A stretch of 64,000 nt of DNA, taken from positions 4,154,001 to 4,218,000 of the forward strand of contig AP025685.1 of the NCBI GenBank assembly GCA_022846635.1, in the 5' to 3' direction. The stretch is from Salmonella enterica subsp. enterica serovar Choleraesuis (GTDB taxonomy: Bacteria; Pseudomonadota; Gammaproteobacteria; Enterobacterales; Enterobacteriaceae). The notes beneath the pieces were generated by a model. The model ran no database searches and was not told where the DNA came from. It worked only from the letters and a program-made list of their open reading frames with translations. This document shows positions 43,647 to 58,454 of the stretch, piece after piece. Made by a program: the position numbers and the translations under genes. The stretch's first letter is position 1. The number at the start of each line of letters is the position of its first letter.

Positions 43647-44555
43647 ATGCCGAGATACCTCGCCCCCTTTGTTTTGCTTATCAGCGTGACGCTCACCATC
43701 GCGCTGACTGTTTTATGCTCGATTCCTATTATTCTGGCCGGGCTGATTAAACTTATTGTTCCCATTCCTGCCGTATGGCGCGGTGTTTTGGTGTTCTGTA
43801 ATTTCATTATGTATCTGTGGACTGTAGGTCTGGCTGCATTGCTGCGCCTGAATGTTCATCTGAAATGGGATGTGGAAGGCCTGGAAGGGCTGAGCCGGAA
43901 AAACTGGTATCTGCTTATCTGCAACCACCGCAGCTGGGCCGATATTGTGGTGCTGTGTGTGCTGTTCCGGCGGCATATTCCTATGAATAAATACTTCCTT
44001 AAGCAACAACTCGCCTGGGTACCGTTTCTGGGGGTGGCCTGCTGGGCGCTGGATATGCCGTTTATGAAACGTTATTCGCGCTCTTATCTAATTCGCCACC
44101 CGGAAAAGCGCGGCCGTGATGTGGAAACTACCCGGCGGTCTTGTAAGAAGTTCCTGTTGTCTCCAACAACTATTGTGAACTTTGTTGAAGGCTCGCGCTT
44201 TACATCCGAGAAGCATCGTCAAACCCGCTCTCCTTTTACCTGGCTCCTGGCGCCAAAAGCGGCCGGTATCGCTATGGCGCTCAATGTGCTGGGTAGCCAG
44301 TTTGATAAATTACTCAATGTGACTCTGTGTTATCCCGAGAATACCGCATCACCCTTTCTGGATATGCTGAGCGGGCGTTTGACCAAAATTGTGGTGCGTA
44401 TTTCTCTGGTACCAGTTACTGAGGAGCTGCGGGGTGATTATGTGAATGATAAGCCGTTTAAGCGCCGCTTCCATCACTGGCTTAACGGCCTGTGGGCCGA
44501 TAAAGATGCTCTTATTAGCGACATCCATCGCCAATATAAAAAAGCCGGTCAATGA
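43647..44555 (+). CDS. yihG: Lysophosphatidic acid-type acyltransferase YihG
   Basis: 302 residues, inner-membrane 1-acylglycerol-3-phosphate O-acyltransferase family. An N-terminal membrane region (residues 1-70) precedes the catalytic HX4D motif NHRSWAD near residue 93 and the substrate motif NFVEGSRFT near 177 (the EGTR-like block). It matches E. coli YihG closely in the central part ([16 protein letters not shown]). It has a minor role in phospholipid acyl composition in E. coli. The stop codon lies inside its terminator hairpin. The E. coli neighbour yihF is missing between it and dsbA. Confidence 0.92.
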   Translation: MPRYLAPFVLLISVTLTIALTVLCSIPIILAGLIKLIVPIPAVWRGVLVFCNFIMYLWTVGLAALLRLNVHLKWDVEGLEGLSRKNWYLLICNHRSWADIVVLCVLFRRHIPMNKYFLKQQLAWVPFLGVACWALDMPFMKRYSRSYLIRHPEKRGRDVETTRRSCKKFLLSPTTIVNFVEGSRFTSEKHRQTRSPFTWLLAPKAAGIAMALNVLGSQFDKLLNVTLCYPENTASPFLDMLSGRLTKIVVRISLVPVTEELRGDYVNDKPFKRRFHHWLNGLWADKDALISDIHRQYKKAGQ

Positions 44556-44567
44556 CCGGCTTTTTTA
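44538..44567. terminator. Bidirectional terminator between yihG and dsbA
   Basis: AAAAAAGCCGGTC and GACCGGCTTTTTT pair around AAT. The yihG TGA lies within the right arm. dsbA ends 23 bases further on, so the hairpin serves both genes. Confidence 0.9.
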
Positions 44568-44589
44568 TTACTTGTCGCTTAGATAACTC

Positions 44590-45216
44590 TTACTGCTTAG
44601 CTACCAGCGCTTTTACCGTATTAGCGTATTCCTGAACGAACATATCCATGCTGCTAGAATCCATACCCTGCGGATTCAGCATGTATTTGCCGTTAACGTA
44701 CATAGCCGGAACGCCCTGAACCTGGAGATCAGCCGCAGCTTTCTGCTGCTGGGCTACCAGAGCTTTAACCGCAAAGCTGTTCCACGCTGCATCATACTCT
44801 TCTGGTTTAATACCGGAGTTGCTGATAAAGACCGTGCGGATATCATCGACGTTCTGGATAGTCATGGTTTTCTGAATTGCTGAGAAGATTGGCCCCTCAA
44901 CTTTATCTTCCACACCCAGGGCCATTGCTACGGCCCAGGCCTGAGTCAGTTCTTTACCCAACGGCCCCAGGAACTCCACGTGATACTTAACCATTTTGGT
45001 GCCTTCAGGCAGCTTTTTCTTCACGTTGTCGGAAACGTGCAGAACGTTTTCAAACTGATAGCAGTGCGGGCAGTAAAAAGAGAAGAACTCCAGTACCTGT
45101 GGCGCACCGGCAACCGGTTTATCCAGCGTTGTATACTGCTTACCATCCGAAATCTGGGCCGCAGACGCGCTGAAAGCCAGAACCATACCTGCAAGTGCCA
45201 ACCAAACCTTTTTCAT
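44590..45216 (-). CDS. dsbA: Periplasmic thiol:disulfide oxidase DsbA
   Basis: 208-residue precursor with a signal peptide ([19 protein letters not shown], cleavage before AQISDG). It introduces disulfide bonds into exported proteins. The thioredoxin fold carries the active-site CPHC in [12 protein letters not shown] (precursor Cys49 and Cys52) and the cis-proline loop [13 protein letters not shown]. DsbB, which reoxidises it, is elsewhere. It follows srkA by 19 bases in the same operon, as in E. coli, where the CpxR-controlled promoter lies upstream of srkA. Confidence 0.96.
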   Translation of the reverse strand: MKKVWLALAGMVLAFSASAAQISDGKQYTTLDKPVAGAPQVLEFFSFYCPHCYQFENVLHVSDNVKKKLPEGTKMVKYHVEFLGPLGKELTQAWAVAMALGVEDKVEGPIFSAIQKTMTIQNVDDIRTVFISNSGIKPEEYDAAWNSFAVKALVAQQQKAAADLQVQGVPAMYVNGKYMLNPQGMDSSSMDMFVQEYANTVKALVAKQ

Positions 45217-45235
45217 TGCTATTCTCCGATGAATA

Positions 45236-46222
45236 TTAATACATTGGCGTTAATTGTAATGGTGGCGCCTGAAGCGCCCGAATCTGCTCCCTAAAGGTGG
45301 CAGTTTGTCTTCTCCAAAAATCCTCTTCCGCAATCCATGGAAAACTTCTTGGGAAAGCGGGGTCTTCCCAGCGCCGTAGCAGCCATGCCTGATAATAGAC
45401 CAGACGCATAGCGCGTAAAGGCTCTATCAAAGCAAGCTCACCGGCATCAAACGAGCTGAACTCTTCATAAGCTTCGACGATAGTTTCTAACTGCATGCGC
45501 TGTTCGCTGCGGTCGCCGCTAAGCAGCATCCACAAATCCTGCACTGCCGGGCCATTGCGGGCATCATCGAGATCGACAAATAGCGGACCATCGCGCCACA
45601 GAATATTACCCGGATGGCAGTCACCATGCAGCCGTAGCGTTTTCAGATGCAGTGGCCACAGTGCGCTAACAGCAGCGATTAGACCATCGGTTGCCGCCAG
45701 AAAATCGGTTTTTAGTTTATTAGGAATGAGCGGACTACGCTCAAACTCAGCGCGAGGCTCTATCAGATAATCGTTCAGATTAATCGATGGGCGGTGATGG
45801 AAAAGCTTGCGACGACCAGCCTGGTGAATACGACCAAGATAACGGCCAACCCACTCCATTTGGTCCAGATTATCTGCCTCATACTGGCGACCACCAAGGC
45901 TCGGAAATACGGCAAACATAAAGCCGTTATGTTCCAGCACTGTCTGTCCATCATAGGCGATAGGTGCAGCAAGAGGGACTTCATCCTCTACCAACTCGCG
46001 GGCAAAATCATGCTCTTCCTGGATTTGTGCGCGCGACCAGCGCTGCGGACGGTAGAACTTGACGACATACCGCGCGCGATCCTCATCCATAAACTGATAA
46101 ACGCGGTTTTCATAGCTATTCAGCGGCGTTAAACCCGAATCAATACGAATACCCTTTGCGAGTAACGCATCAACTATGGTGTCGGGTGTTAAGGTTTGAA
46201 AATTAAAAGCGTTTTCAGTCAT
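45236..46222 (-). CDS. srkA: Stress-response kinase A (YihE/SrkA)
   Basis: 328 residues, aminoglycoside-phosphotransferase-like Ser/Thr kinase that counters cell death under stress in E. coli. The ATP region includes YVVKFYRP near residue 53, and the catalytic loop [17 protein letters not shown] near residue 200 is followed by [10 protein letters not shown], the metal-binding DxD-like segment. It is the first gene of the srkA-dsbA unit and lies 76 bases after yihD. Confidence 0.94.
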   Translation of the reverse strand: MTENAFNFQTLTPDTIVDALLAKGIRIDSGLTPLNSYENRVYQFMDEDRARYVVKFYRPQRWSRAQIQEEHDFARELVEDEVPLAAPIAYDGQTVLEHNGFMFAVFPSLGGRQYEADNLDQMEWVGRYLGRIHQAGRRKLFHHRPSINLNDYLIEPRAEFERSPLIPNKLKTDFLAATDGLIAAVSALWPLHLKTLRLHGDCHPGNILWRDGPLFVDLDDARNGPAVQDLWMLLSGDRSEQRMQLETIVEAYEEFSSFDAGELALIEPLRAMRLVYYQAWLLRRWEDPAFPRSFPWIAEEDFWRRQTATFREQIRALQAPPLQLTPMY

Positions 46223-46298
46223 TCCATATTTCCGGACCGGATACTAATAGCACAGAATAACATTTCAAACGCTTTTGAGTGGCCTGGCTTACAAGGTT

Positions 46299-46568
46299 TT
46301 ACTCTTTAATTACGCCGCGCGCTTTAAGTAATGCCGTTTTGAAATCCTCTTCATAATCCTTTTTAATTCCAGGGATTACGGCATCTTTTTCGCTATCGCG
46401 CATCTTCAACTGATAGATCAGAATATCGTCAGTAAGATCGGCAAGCTCACCGGTAAAACCTGACTCCGCGGCTAGTTTCTGTAAAAATTGCATCAGATTA
46501 AGATCTGGTTCTTTTTCCCAGGCAGGATGAAGCAGTTCAATAACTTCATTCAGACGTTTGCATTTCAT
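46299..46568 (-). CDS. yihD: Small conserved protein YihD
   Basis: 89 residues, DUF1040 family, matching E. coli YihD in size and in the pattern [38 protein letters not shown]. It is soluble and mostly helical, with no known function. It lies upstream of srkA on the same strand and divergent from mobA, as in E. coli. Confidence 0.92.
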   Translation of the reverse strand: MKCKRLNEVIELLHPAWEKEPDLNLMQFLQKLAAESGFTGELADLTDDILIYQLKMRDSEKDAVIPGIKKDYEEDFKTALLKARGVIKE

Positions 46569-46632
46569 CTCATTACTCCTTGTGCAGATGAATATACGGT
46601 AGCAGGCTCAAACCCACATTAAAAGAGGCGAT

Positions 46633-47211
46633 ATGGCAGCCAGACTTTCACATATAACCGGCGTTATTCTGGCAGGAGGAAGAGCAACCCGAATGTCCGG
46701 GCAAGATAAAGGCCTGCTTGAGCTTAACGGGCAACCGCTGTGGCAACACCTAAACCAGCAGCTGGCGCCGCAAACAGGTGAAGTAGTGATTAGCGCTAAT
46801 CGCCATCTGGAGCAATATCGTCAGTCCGGATTACAGGTTATTCCGGATTCTATTCCTGATTATCCGGGGCCACTGGCCGGAATGCTGGCCGTAATGGAAG
46901 CGTGTTCTGGTGAGTGGTTTCTGTTTTGCGCTTGCGATAGCCCCAAACTCCCCGAAGGACTGGCCGCCCGCCTGTGGCGACACCATTTAGAGGCTCCGGT
47001 ACTATGGGTGAACGACGGTCAGCGCGATCATCCCACTCTGGCATTAGTTAACCGCACATTAGCGCCAGCGCTCAGAGACTATCTACAGCACGGAGAACGT
47101 CGCGTGATGTGGTTCTTCAGGCAGTGTGGGGGGAAAGCTATCATGGTCGATACGCCTGTCATCAATCTGAATACCCCAGACGATCTCGCCTGCTGGCAGA
47201 AAAAGGATTAA
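46633..47211 (+). CDS. mobA: Molybdenum cofactor guanylyltransferase MobA
   Basis: 192 residues. It adds GMP to Mo-molybdopterin to give the bis-MGD cofactor needed by formate dehydrogenase, nitrate reductase and related enzymes. The GTP-binding N-terminus [28 protein letters not shown] (residues 10-37) is complete, with the Lys of the GDKG-like motif. ISANRH and CACDSPKLP (the metal-site Asp) follow. It lies 3 bases before mobB. The formate hydrogenlyase locus at the left edge depends on this cofactor through formate dehydrogenase H. Confidence 0.95.
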   Translation: MAARLSHITGVILAGGRATRMSGQDKGLLELNGQPLWQHLNQQLAPQTGEVVISANRHLEQYRQSGLQVIPDSIPDYPGPLAGMLAVMEACSGEWFLFCACDSPKLPEGLAARLWRHHLEAPVLWVNDGQRDHPTLALVNRTLAPALRDYLQHGERRVMWFFRQCGGKAIMVDTPVINLNTPDDLACWQKKD

Positions 47212-47214
47212 TGA

Positions 47215-47730
47215 ATGGTTCCTTTATTGGCATTTTCCGCCTGGAGTGGTACCGGGAAAACTTCTCTACTGCTACAGCTCATTCCTCTATTAAATGATGC
47301 GGGTATCCGGCCGGGCCTGATTAAGCACACTCATCACGATATGGATGTGGATACACCGGGAAAAGATAGTTACCGACTGCGTAAAGCCGGGGCTGCTCAG
47401 ACGCTTGTTGCCAGCCAACAGCGGTGGGCGTTAATGACGGAAACCCCAGAACAGCAAGAGCTGGACCTCTACTATCTGGCCAGCAGAATGGATGCAAGTT
47501 CTCTCGATATCATCCTGGTTGAAGGCTTTAAGCATGAGGCGGTACCCAAGGTATTGCTTTACCGCGCTGCGGCTGGCCATCCATTGTCAGATCTGACGCT
47601 GGATGAACATACGGTGGCAGTAATTAGCGATACGCCGATTAACAATAGCTCGGTGCCGGTGATAGGGTTCAACGATCTGGACGCTATCGTGGCATTTATT
47701 GGCGGGTGGTTAGAGAAGAGAAAAATATAA
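47215..47730 (+). CDS. mobB: Molybdopterin-guanine dinucleotide biosynthesis adaptor MobB
   Basis: 171 residues. A GTP-binding accessory protein that assists MobA. The P-loop FSAWSGTGKTSLL is at residues 8-20, and HTHHDMDVDTPGKDSYRLRKAGAAQTLVA matches the family. ILVEGFKHEAVPKV near residue 105 is the MobB signature. It directly follows mobA and is followed by a terminator and then the convergent rRNA operon, which is the arrangement downstream of rrnA in E. coli. Confidence 0.94.
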   Translation: MVPLLAFSAWSGTGKTSLLLQLIPLLNDAGIRPGLIKHTHHDMDVDTPGKDSYRLRKAGAAQTLVASQQRWALMTETPEQQELDLYYLASRMDASSLDIILVEGFKHEAVPKVLLYRAAAGHPLSDLTLDEHTVAVISDTPINNSSVPVIGFNDLDAIVAFIGGWLEKRKI

Positions 47731-47773
47731 GTGCCTAAGTAAGCTTTTGAACAAGAGGCAACCAATGATGAAC

Positions 47774-47802
47774 AAAGCTCTGCCTGTATGCAGGGCTTTT
47801 TT
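47774..47802 (+). terminator. mobAB terminator
   Basis: AAAGCTCTGC and GCAGGGCTTT form an imperfect stem around CTGTAT, followed by T-rich sequence, 44 bases after the mobB stop. Confidence 0.75.
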
Positions 47803-47851
47803 ATGGCCGGGACCCGCAGTCTTTAGAGGCGTGTTTGTCTGTGCTGCAGGC

Positions 47852-47884
47852 AAAAGAAAAAGCCCTGTACGTCAGTACAGGGCT
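47852..47884 (-). terminator. Terminator of the rRNA operon
   Basis: On the minus strand AGCCCTGTACTGACGTACAGGGCT is an 11-base-pair hairpin followed by TTTTCTTTT, 15 bases after the 3' end of 5S rRNA. No tRNA gene lies between 5S and this terminator. Confidence 0.9.
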
Positions 47885-47898
47885 TCGTCTCTTGTTTG

Positions 47899-48018
47899 AT
47901 GCCTGGCAGTTCCCTACTCTCGCATGGGGAGACCCCACACTACCATCGGCGCTACGGCGTTTCACTTCTGAGTTCGGCATGGGGTCAGGTGGGACCACCG
48001 CGCTAGTGCCGCCAGGCA
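47899..48018 (-). rRNA. rrf: 5S ribosomal RNA
   Basis: 120 bases on the minus strand, starting TGCCTGGCGGC and ending GCCAGGCAT. The terminal stem and the CCGAACTCAGAAGTGAAACG core match enterobacterial 5S. Confidence 0.97.
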
Positions 48019-48113
48019 AATTCTGTCCGTTCACCGCGTTACGCCATGAACGTTTATCCGAAAACTAAGCTGAAAATCTCTCAAATCCAACACCAAAACC
48101 TCTTTGGCGTTGT

Positions 48114-51017
<2,904 letters not shown>

Positions 51018-51223
51018 TCACAACCCGAAGAAGTCTTCGTGTCGTAAGAATTTGAGAGACTCGAACATATCATCATCATTTCTTATTACGGAGAAATGAG
51101 ACGGTATGTCGTTTCAATTTTCAGCTTGTTTCCAGATTTTTAAAGAGCAAATATCTCAAACGTAACTCAGAGAGTCAGTTTTGAGATACTGATGTCGGCG
51201 ACTTTCACTCACAGACCAGCAAG

Positions 51224-51299
51224 TGGCGTCCCCTAGGGGATTCGAACCCCTGTTACCGCCGTGAAAGGGCGGTGTCCTGGGCCTCTAGACGAAGGGGAC
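51224..51299 (-). tRNA. gltU: tRNA-Glu (anticodon TTC) in the 16S-23S spacer
   Basis: 76 bases on the minus strand, GTCCCCTTCGTCTAGAGGCC at the 5' end and GGGGACGCCA at the 3' end, with encoded CCA. The anticodon TTC lies at 51265-51263. It is identical in pattern to the E. coli spacer tRNA-Glu found in rrnB, rrnC, rrnE and rrnG. The spacer holds this single tRNA and no tRNA-Ile/tRNA-Ala pair. Confidence 0.97.
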
Positions 51300-51384
51300 A
51301 CTGAAGTCTCAATCGCAAGACGCCTTGCTTCTTTACTTTCATCAGACAATCTGTGTGAGCACTACAAGGTTGTATCTTTATAGG

Positions 51385-52926
<1,542 letters not shown>

Positions 52927-53053
52927 AAAGTTTGATGCTCAATGAATTCTGTCATTCGTAATGAATTAACTGTTGTTCACTTGAGACTTGATAAATCATT
53001 TAGCGTCTTGCGACGTTAAGATATCAGTGCCTCGAGTGCCCACACAGATTGTC

Positions 53054-53074
53054 TGATAAATTGTTAAAGAGCAG
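53054..53074 (-). promoter_or_regulatory. rRNA leader antitermination boxA region
   Basis: On the minus strand TGCTCTTTAACAATTTATCA contains the boxA core TGCTCTTTAACA used for Nus-factor antitermination in rRNA operons. It lies about 130 bases before 16S. A second, spacer copy (TGCTCTTTAAAAATCTGG) lies near 51150 between tRNA-Glu and 23S. Confidence 0.9.
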
Positions 53075-53113
53075 TGAGTTAGCGGCGCTTCGCTTGCTAA
53101 CTCGAGGTGGCGT

Positions 53114-53141
53114 ATATTACGCTTTCCTCCTTCAGAGTCAA
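53114..53141 (-). promoter_or_regulatory. rRNA promoter P2
   Basis: On the minus strand TTGACT (53141-53136) and TAATAT (53119-53114) are separated by 16 bases, with a GC-rich discriminator CGCCACCTC after the -10, as expected for ppGpp-controlled promoters. Confidence 0.88.
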
Positions 53142-53233
53142 GCGATTATTTTCGCTTTTCTCTGGCGGGCGTTCCGAAGAAACCCTTGTGACCCGGCGGC
53201 TTGCGTGCCGTTGTTCCGTGTCAGTGGTGGCGC

Positions 53234-53261
53234 ATTATAGGGAGTTTCTGACGGCTGACAA
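53234..53261 (-). promoter_or_regulatory. rRNA promoter P1
   Basis: On the minus strand TTGTCA (53261-53256) and TATAAT (53239-53234) are separated by 16 bases, with the discriminator GCGCCACC. AT-rich sequence upstream (AATTAATTCAAATTAGCAC) is suitable as an UP element. The start would be near 53226, about 120 bases before P2. Confidence 0.92.
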
Positions 53262-53401
53262 GTGCTAATTTGAATTAATTTTCTGACTGCGTTTTTTTTC
53301 ACCATTTATCCGTAAAAGTAGCTGGATGTGCCGATAAGCCAACCACTATTCCCAGCACATGGCATACTTATCTACGCTTCAATCTCCACAGGAAGAGCAT
53401 T

Positions 53402-54115
53402 ATGTCTCTAAGCGAACAACAATTAGCGTCCCAAAAAAACCTTTCATGGATACTTGCCGGGAAACTGGCACAGCGTATTTTTCGGGGAGAATATCAGCCG
53501 GGTAGCATTCTGCCGGGTGAAATAGAGCTGGGAGAGCTTTTTGGTGTCAGCCGTACGGCAATAAGAGAAGCGGTCAAAACGCTGGCCGCGAAAGGGATGG
53601 TATTACCACGCCCACGAATTGGTACCCGTGTACTGCCACGTAGCCACTGGAACTTCCTTGATACCGGAATGCTTTCCTGGTGGATGACCGATAACAATTC
53701 GTTTGAGGTTATCGATCATTTCCTGGTGATGCGCTCGGCGCTCGAACCAGAAGCCTGCGCCCTGGCCGCTATACACGGTAGCGGTGAGGATAAAGCGCGG
53801 CTCGGCACTTTAATGAATGAAATGTATGAACTGCAGAAGGATTTCGATCGCGAGCGGTGGGTGGAAGTTGATATGGATTACCATGAGCTTATATATGCTA
53901 TGAGCAACAATCCATTTATCTCTTCATTTGCTAACCTGTTTCGCCCAGTCTATCTGCGCTACTTTTCATCCGTTACTTACGACGAGGTGGTAAAGCTCTC
54001 GCATCACCGGGAAGTAGTAGATGCCATTATCGAAGGTGATGGGCCTGCCGCCCGCGCTGCCTGCCTGGATCTGCTGAATGCACCCGTTCCTCACCCAACC
54101 AGCAATGATAAGTAA
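53402..54115 (+). CDS. yieP: FadR-family GntR regulator YieP
   Basis: 237 residues. The N-terminal winged helix (RIFRGEYQPGSILPGEIELGELFGVSRTAIREAVKTLAAKGMVLPRPRIGTRVLP, residues 25-80) is followed by an all-helical FCD effector domain with metal-binding histidines (for example MDYHELIY, KLSHHREVVDAI). It matches E. coli YieP. It lies 12 bases before hsrA on the same strand, and in E. coli the pair has the same order next to rrnC. The effector is not known with certainty. Confidence 0.92.
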   Translation: MSLSEQQLASQKNLSWILAGKLAQRIFRGEYQPGSILPGEIELGELFGVSRTAIREAVKTLAAKGMVLPRPRIGTRVLPRSHWNFLDTGMLSWWMTDNNSFEVIDHFLVMRSALEPEACALAAIHGSGEDKARLGTLMNEMYELQKDFDRERWVEVDMDYHELIYAMSNNPFISSFANLFRPVYLRYFSSVTYDEVVKLSHHREVVDAIIEGDGPAARAACLDLLNAPVPHPTSNDK

Positions 54116-54127
54116 CCGTTAGTGACT

Positions 54128-55522
54128 ATGACTAAAAGATCCCGGAGTATGGCTGGCTTGCCCTGGATAGCCGCTATGGCTTTTTTTATGCAGGCACTGG
54201 ATGCCACCATACTAAATACCGCGCTCCCCGCGATTGCTCATAGTCTTAACCGTTCACCGCTGGCGATGCAGTCCACTATTATTAGCTACACCCTGACTGT
54301 GGCGATGTTGATTCCGGTCAGCGGTTGGCTGGCGGACAGATACGGTACGCGTCGCGTCTTTATAACCGCAGTTTCTCTATTTACCCTTGGCTCTCTGGCT
54401 TGCGCCTTATCCAGTACTCTGAGCGAGTTAGTATTATTTCGGGTCATTCAGGGGATTGGGGGAGCGATGATGATGCCGGTTGCCCGACTGGCATTATTAC
54501 GCGCCTATCCGCGTAGCGAATTACTGCCGGTACTAAATTTTGTCACGATGCCGGGGCTGGTTGGCCCTATCCTTGGCCCGATGCTCGGCGGAGTGTTAGT
54601 CACCTGGGCTAGTTGGCATTGGATATTCCTCATTAATATTCCCATTGGGATTTTGGGAATACTCTACGCCCGCCGCTATATGCCAAATTTCACCACCCCA
54701 CGTCGAAAATTCGATCTGACCGGGTTTCTGCTATTCGGACTGGGACTGGTGTTTTTCACCAGTGGGATGGAGCTGGCAGGGGAGCGGCTGGTTCCGGGCC
54801 TGGTCGCGCCCGGCGTTATTTCCAGCGGCGTGCTATTGCTGGCACTGTATATCTTCCATGCCCGCCGCCACGCAACGCCGCTGATTTCGCTATCACTCTT
54901 TAAAACCAGGACATTTTCAATTGGCATCGCCGGAAATCTGGCCTCAAGGCTGGGAACCGGAGCAGTTCCTTTTCTGATGCCGCTTATGCTCCAGGTTGGA
55001 TTCGGTTATTCAGCACTGATAGCAGGATGCATGATGGCACCAACCGCCATTGGTTCTATTATCGCCAAGTCGATGGTGACCAGGATACTGCATCGCCTGG
55101 GTTATCGCCGCACTCTGGTAGGGATCACACTGCTGGTCGGTCTGATGATAGCCCAGTTCGCGCTGCAATCGCCGGGAATGAGCCTTGCAATACTACTGGT
55201 ACCGCTATTCGTCCTGGGGTTGTTTATGTCTACCCAGTTTACGGCGATGAATACTATTACTTTGGGTGATTTAACCGATGATAATGCCAGTAGTGGTAAC
55301 AGCCTGCTGGCCGTTACTCAGCAACTCTCGATTACTCTTGGCGTCGCTGTAGGTGCCGCCGTTCTGCGCTATTTCCAGAACGAGCCAGGCTCCACTACCG
55401 TTGAGCAGTTTCACCAGACCTTTATTACCATGGGTGTGATTACGCTTTTCTCAGCGTTGGTATTCGCAATGTTACGCCCTAAGGATGGACGCAATTTGAT
55501 AAAGAGCCGTAATAAGGATTAA
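54128..55522 (+). CDS. hsrA: MFS transporter HsrA (DHA2 family)
   Basis: 464 residues from the ATG at 54128; a GTG two codons earlier (54122) is an alternative start. Fourteen predicted membrane helices, DHA2 drug-efflux branch. [43 protein letters not shown] is nearly identical to E. coli HsrA, as are DRYGTRR and [26 protein letters not shown]. The substrate is unknown. Its stop overlaps the convergent rbsR stop by 4 bases, so neither gene has room for its own terminator. Confidence 0.92.
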   Translation: MTKRSRSMAGLPWIAAMAFFMQALDATILNTALPAIAHSLNRSPLAMQSTIISYTLTVAMLIPVSGWLADRYGTRRVFITAVSLFTLGSLACALSSTLSELVLFRVIQGIGGAMMMPVARLALLRAYPRSELLPVLNFVTMPGLVGPILGPMLGGVLVTWASWHWIFLINIPIGILGILYARRYMPNFTTPRRKFDLTGFLLFGLGLVFFTSGMELAGERLVPGLVAPGVISSGVLLLALYIFHARRHATPLISLSLFKTRTFSIGIAGNLASRLGTGAVPFLMPLMLQVGFGYSALIAGCMMAPTAIGSIIAKSMVTRILHRLGYRRTLVGITLLVGLMIAQFALQSPGMSLAILLVPLFVLGLFMSTQFTAMNTITLGDLTDDNASSGNSLLAVTQQLSITLGVAVGAAVLRYFQNEPGSTTVEQFHQTFITMGVITLFSALVFAMLRPKDGRNLIKSRNKD

Positions 55523-56511
55523 GCAGAACCGCGTATTACCAGCTCTGGCGTAAGCTGTAGCCGCTGCTGTTGCAGGCCCGGCTGGGCCATACGGTGAATC
55601 AAAACGTCTACCGCCAGTTCGCCCAGCTCATCTTTAGGCTGATGCACCGTAGTTAGAGGCGGCGTCATATAGCGCGCCAGTTCTATATCGTCATAACCCA
55701 CCAGCGCCACGTCTTGCGGGATCTTCAGGCCGGCCTGGTGTAATGCCTGATAGGCACCCACCGCCATTGCATCGTTGCCGGTAAATACCGCCTGAGGCGG
55801 ATTTTCCAGCGCCATAAGCTGGCTCATGGCATCAAAGCCGCCGGAAAACTCAAAGTCGCCAATAATTTCATACCCCGACGGCACATCCAGACCGCAATCA
55901 CGCATCGCATTGCGAAAACCTTCTAACCGCTGACGCGAGGGGGTTTTATCCTGTGGCCCGGCAATACAGGCAATCCGGGTGTAGCCTTTATCAATGAGAT
56001 AGCGGGTAGCCAGCTCGCCACCCAGCAGAGAATTGTCCTGAATAAGATCGCTCAACCCATCGTAGGGCGCCCAGTCCATCATCACGATAGGGATTGAAGG
56101 GTAGCGGCGGATAATATCAGCTGAAGGCTGATGAGTTTCGGTGCACAGCAGCAGCAGCCCATCGACCCGTTTTTGCAGCAAGGTTTCCAGATTGCGGTTC
56201 ATGCGCTGCTCATCGCCATCGGTATGGCACAGCACCAGGCTGTAACCACGCTCAAAACAGCTGCGCTCCACGCCCCGCACCAGCTCGGAATAGAACGGAT
56301 TACTGCTAGCCGAAATCAACATTCCTATAGTCTTGGTCTGACTGACCTTAAGACTACGAGCCAAAGCCGATGGCGCGTAGTTAAGAGATTCGACGGCCTG
56401 TTCAACTTTGCTGCGGATGGCATCGCTGACAAACCTGTCGTTGTTGATGACGTGCGATACCGTAGAGGTTGAAACGCCCGCCAGACGGGCGACATCTTTC
56501 ATCGTCGCCAC
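55519..56511 (-). CDS. rbsR: Ribose operon repressor RbsR
   Basis: 330 residues, LacI/GalR family. The helix-turn-helix is at residues 3-25 ([27 protein letters not shown]) with the hinge helix [11 protein letters not shown]; the periplasmic-binding-like ribose domain follows ([29 protein letters not shown]). It represses the rbs operon until ribose is bound. It is the last gene of rbsDACBKR, 3 bases after rbsK. Two matching operators lie in front of rbsD. Confidence 0.96.
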   Translation of the reverse strand: MATMKDVARLAGVSTSTVSHVINNDRFVSDAIRSKVEQAVESLNYAPSALARSLKVSQTKTIGMLISASSNPFYSELVRGVERSCFERGYSLVLCHTDGDEQRMNRNLETLLQKRVDGLLLLCTETHQPSADIIRRYPSIPIVMMDWAPYDGLSDLIQDNSLLGGELATRYLIDKGYTRIACIAGPQDKTPSRQRLEGFRNAMRDCGLDVPSGYEIIGDFEFSGGFDAMSQLMALENPPQAVFTGNDAMAVGAYQALHQAGLKIPQDVALVGYDDIELARYMTPPLTTVHQPKDELGELAVDVLIHRMAQPGLQQQRLQLTPELVIRGSA

Positions 56512-56514
56512 AAG

Positions 56515-57444
56515 TTAGCCCTGCTGTTTAAGAAATTCGTCAATCTCGTTACGCCATGGAACCGAGGGTTGCGCACCGGGACGTGTAACGGCAATAGCCG
56601 CTGCCGCATGAGCAAAGCGAATGGCTTCTTCCATCGGACGCGACTCCAAAAGCGCAGTAACCAGCGCGCCGTTGAAAGTATCGCCAGCGGCGATGGTGTC
56701 CACGGCTTTAACCTTAAAACCTGGAATCCGACATCCATTGCCCTGCTGACTTAACCAGACTCCGCGGCTGCCGAGGGTAATAATGACGGTGGCAATCCCT
56801 TTATCATGTAAAGCCTGAGCTGCCCGGGCCGCACCCTGGTCGTCCGTCACGGTAATGCCGGTGAGGGCTTCGGCCTCAGTTTCATTCGGGGTGATGATAT
56901 CCACCAGCTTTAGCAGCTCATCCGGCAGGGCGGTAGCGGGAGCCGGGTTGAGAATAACCTTTACCTGATGCTCATGCGCAAGACGGGCTGCCGCCTGCAC
57001 CGCATCCAGTGGGGACTCCAGCTGCATAAGCAGAGCATCCGCGCCGGTTATCAATTTACTTTGAGCGGTGACGTTATCGACCGTGAGCGCGCCATTTGCG
57101 CCCGCGTCGATCCCAATAACATTTTCACCTTCTGCATTCACAAAAATAAGCGCCACGCCGGTAGTGGTACCCGCAATGGTCTGAATAGGGGATGTATCTA
57201 TATTATCCGTTGCCAGCTGCTTACAAACCCGGCGACCGGTATCGTCATCACCTACGCAGGCAATAAAAGCAATATCTGCGCCGCTGCGACCGGCGGCAAC
57301 CGCCTGGTTCGCACCTTTGCCGCCGAAGGCGACCTGATAATGCCTGCCAGTCAACGTTTCTCCGGGAGAAGGGAATCGCTCAAGATTAAGAATATGATCG
57401 GCATTAATACTACCCAAAACCACCAGCCGGGACGGATTGTTCAT
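56515..57444 (-). CDS. rbsK: Ribokinase
   Basis: 309 residues, PfkB family. It phosphorylates D-ribose to ribose-5-phosphate with ATP. The substrate motif GSINADHILNL is at residues 11-21, GGKGANQAVAAGR at 42-54, and the catalytic DTIAAGDTFNGAL near residue 250 with the base Asp. The start MNNPSRLVVLGSIN at 57444 was chosen over an ATG 11 codons upstream since it gives the E. coli length. It lies 96 bases after rbsB and 3 bases before rbsR. Confidence 0.95.
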   Translation of the reverse strand: MNNPSRLVVLGSINADHILNLERFPSPGETLTGRHYQVAFGGKGANQAVAAGRSGADIAFIACVGDDDTGRRVCKQLATDNIDTSPIQTIAGTTTGVALIFVNAEGENVIGIDAGANGALTVDNVTAQSKLITGADALLMQLESPLDAVQAAARLAHEHQVKVILNPAPATALPDELLKLVDIITPNETEAEALTGITVTDDQGAARAAQALHDKGIATVIITLGSRGVWLSQQGNGCRIPGFKVKAVDTIAAGDTFNGALVTALLESRPMEEAIRFAHAAAAIAVTRPGAQPSVPWRNEIDEFLKQQG

Positions 57445-57540
57445 TGTCAGGTTCCCTTCATTACGTCGGTACAGCAACGCACAAAAAATTACTCTGCTTC
57501 ATAACGAAGCGCGGCCCGCCAGGGCGGACCGCCAGATATA

Positions 57541-58428
57541 TTATTTAGTAACCAGTTTCAGAGCGACCGGAATGCTGGCTTCGACTTTCTCGCCTTTCAG
57601 CACTTTATCGGCAGTGTCGACGCCCATCACACCAATCTGCTCAGGAAGCTGGGCTACGGTTGCCGACAGTTTACCACCTTCTACTGCCTTCACACCGTCA
57701 GCCGTGCCATCGAAACCCACCACCAGCACATCGCTTTTACCGGCAGTTTGCAGAGCGCGCAGAGCGCCGAGCGCCATTTCGTCGTTTTGAGCAAATACGG
57801 CCTGTACGCCAGGATGCGCAGTAAGCAGGTTCTGCATCACATTAAGGCCTTTGGTACGGTCGAAATCTGCCGGCTGGCTGGCAAGCACATTAAATTTATG
57901 TGCGGCAACGGCCTGTTTAAAGCCTTCACCACGTTCACGGGCAGCGGAAGTACCGGCAATGCCTTGCAGCTCGATAATTTTAGCGCCCTCACCGACTTTA
58001 GAAGCGATGAAGTCCCCGGCCATTTTACCGCCCGCGACGTTATCAGAAGCGATATGGCTCACCACTTCGCCTTTACTTGCCTGGCGATCCAGAGTGATGA
58101 CCGGAATTTTAGCCTGGTTAGCCATCTTCACAGCATTACCGACTGCATCGCTATCGGTCGGGTTAATCAGCACCAGTTTCGCACCACGCACCGTCAGATC
58201 CTGAACGTTAGCCAGTTCACGCGCCGGGTTGTTTTGTGAGTCCAGCACCACCAGGTTGTAACCCAGTTTATCGGCTTCTTTCTGCGCGCCGTCTTTTAAC
58301 GAGACGAAGAATGGGTTGTTAAGGGTGGAAACTACCAGCGCAATGGTATCTTTTGCCATTGCGTTAGTGCTGATGGTGGCGCTAAGCGCGACCGCAGAAA
58401 TGATCGTTGCCAGTTTTTTCAGATGCAT
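57541..58428 (-). CDS. rbsB: Ribose-binding periplasmic protein RbsB
   Basis: 295-residue precursor with a signal peptide ([25 protein letters not shown], cleavage before KDTIAL). It captures D-ribose for the RbsABC importer and for Trg chemotaxis. Ribose contacts are visible in [39 protein letters not shown] and [10 protein letters not shown]. It follows rbsC by 26 bases. The long gap to rbsK (96 bases) may hold an RNA processing site, which would fit the higher level of binding protein. Confidence 0.96.
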   Translation of the reverse strand: MHLKKLATIISAVALSATISTNAMAKDTIALVVSTLNNPFFVSLKDGAQKEADKLGYNLVVLDSQNNPARELANVQDLTVRGAKLVLINPTDSDAVGNAVKMANQAKIPVITLDRQASKGEVVSHIASDNVAGGKMAGDFIASKVGEGAKIIELQGIAGTSAARERGEGFKQAVAAHKFNVLASQPADFDRTKGLNVMQNLLTAHPGVQAVFAQNDEMALGALRALQTAGKSDVLVVGFDGTADGVKAVEGGKLSATVAQLPEQIGVMGVDTADKVLKGEKVEASIPVALKLVTK

Positions 58429-58454
58429 GATTAAGATGTCCTGTAGTGTAGGGT